NCBI GenBank assembly: GCA_021791235.1 | Contig: JAJYXA010000436.1 | Span: 1-6,866 of the forward strand | Source of the DNA: Pseudomonadota bacterium | GTDB taxonomy: Bacteria > Pseudomonadota > Gammaproteobacteria > Burkholderiales > Thiobacillaceae | Length of the DNA stretch: 6,866 nucleotides | Direction of reading: 5' to 3' | Shown: piece after piece, positions 6,272 to 6,866 of the stretch | Layout: the number at the start of each line of letters is the position of its first letter | How positions within the stretch are numbered: the first letter of the stretch is position 1 | Translations under genes and position numbers: made by a program | Notes under the pieces: generated by a model | Seen by the model: the letters and a program-made list of their open reading frames with translations, nothing else | The model's database searches: none | Told to the model about the DNA's origin: nothing

Positions 6272-6866
6272 ATGGCTGCATTTATTTCAAAGCGCTGGAT
6301 CATGCTGGCAGCCGGCCTTGCGCTGAGCCTGCCAGCCCACGCCTTCGACTGGAGCGGAATTCACAAGGGCGTAACCAGCCAACCTGCCAGCGAGACCGCC
6401 ACGACCGGCAGCGTCGATGCACTCTCGACCACCGAGATCAATTCCGGGCTGAAGGAGGCGCTCACGCGCGGCGCCGATGCCGCAGTCGCGCAACTCGGTC
6501 AGAAAGACGGCTTCTTCGGCAACGCCGCGCTGAAAATTCCGCTCCCACCCAGCCTGCAGAAAGCCGAAAAAGCCATGCGCATGTTCGGCATGGGCAAGCA
6601 GGCCGATGAACTGGTGCTGTCGATGAACCGCGCCGCCGAAGCCGCCGTACCGGAAGCCAAACCGCTGCTGGTGAATGCGGTGAAAGCGATGACGCTGGAA
6701 GATGCCAAGGGTATTCTGACCGGCGGCAAGACATCGGCCACCGATTTCTTCCGCAGGAAGACCGAGGCCAAACTCACCGAACGCTTCGCCCCCATCGTCA
6801 AGGCCAACACCGACAAGGTCGGCCTGGCCCAGCAATACAACCAGTACGCAGGCATGGCGGCGCAAT
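6272..6866 (+). CDS. Exported DUF4197 family protein, 3' end cut by window edge
   Basis: The open frame runs to the last base, giving 198 residues of a family usually about 220-250 long. A signal peptide is likely, with a hydrophobic core after KRW and cleavage near PAHA (residue 24), so the protein is probably periplasmic. The DUF4197 pattern is well conserved: GLKEALTRGADAAVAQLG (59-76), the DGFFGN and LKIPLP strand (79-92), the MNRAAEAAVPEAKPL helix (118-132), the AMTLEDAKGIL segment (139-149), DFFRRKT (158-164) and FAPIV (172-176). No biochemical function is established for this family. It follows phoH by 25 bases on the same strand and may be co-transcribed; no terminator is seen between them. 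A second in-frame ATG at residue 11 would still leave a short signal peptide. The ribosome binding site (AAGAGA) is weak. Confidence 0.9.
   Translation, partial: MAAFISKRWIMLAAGLALSLPAHAFDWSGIHKGVTSQPASETATTGSVDALSTTEINSGLKEALTRGADAAVAQLGQKDGFFGNAALKIPLPPSLQKAEKAMRMFGMGKQADELVLSMNRAAEAAVPEAKPLLVNAVKAMTLEDAKGILTGGKTSATDFFRRKTEAKLTERFAPIVKANTDKVGLAQQYNQYAGMAAQ

Noticed and set aside
4717..6303. Long open frame of 528 codons on the minus strand, antisense to phoH
   Set aside because: It is the complement of a fully conserved PIN-PhoH gene and has the Val/His/Asp-rich composition typical of antisense frames in GC-rich coding DNA; no family resemblance.
1..6866. A new defence, mobile or secondary-metabolite system
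   Set aside because: All genes belong to known housekeeping or envelope families, and no integrase, transposase, toxin pair, reverse transcriptase or CRISPR signature is visible.

Overview
The window is an ordinary-looking chromosomal segment of a GC-rich proteobacterium. The protein sequences and the gene order tsaB-rimI-udg suggest a betaproteobacterium, perhaps near Thiobacillus or other Nitrosomonadales. That placement rests on general resemblance, not on a search. I see no rRNA, tRNA, CRISPR array, integrase, transposase or recognisable defence system.

Layout. Positions 1-4681 carry a compact minus-strand cluster. In transcription order it holds a small exported HIRAN-domain protein (4681-4283), tsaB (4243-3554), rimI (3557-3090), a family 4 uracil-DNA glycosylase (3096-2425), a class I SAM-dependent methyltransferase (2369-1317), lemA (1278-622), and a TPM-domain protein that runs off the left edge (615-1). 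tsaB/rimI and rimI/udg overlap by 4 and 7 bases, which suggests translational coupling. The short gap at 4682-4845 separates this cluster from two plus-strand genes. These are a PIN-PhoH ATPase (4846-6246) and an exported DUF4197 protein cut by the right edge (from 6272).

How the genes work together. TsaB is part of the machinery for t6A tRNA modification, RimI acetylates ribosomal protein S18, and the glycosylase removes uracil from DNA. The three form a translation and genome-upkeep block. LemA and the TPM protein are a common envelope-associated pair. PhoH2-type proteins are linked to RNA cleavage and unwinding. The HIRAN and DUF4197 proteins have likely signal peptides and no established role.

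The less ordinary signals are in the DNA between and inside these genes. Two short arrays of what looks like one 7-bp repeat family (GCGGKGA) lie about 600 bp apart. One is inside the 5' part of udg and the other fills the udg-methyltransferase junction. A perfect 11-bp inverted repeat sits in the unusually long N-terminus of the TPM protein. At protein level, the glycosylase has Ser at the position where an iron-sulfur Cys ligand is expected. The methyltransferase has an N-terminal segment resembling the end of an FKBP/SlyD fold.
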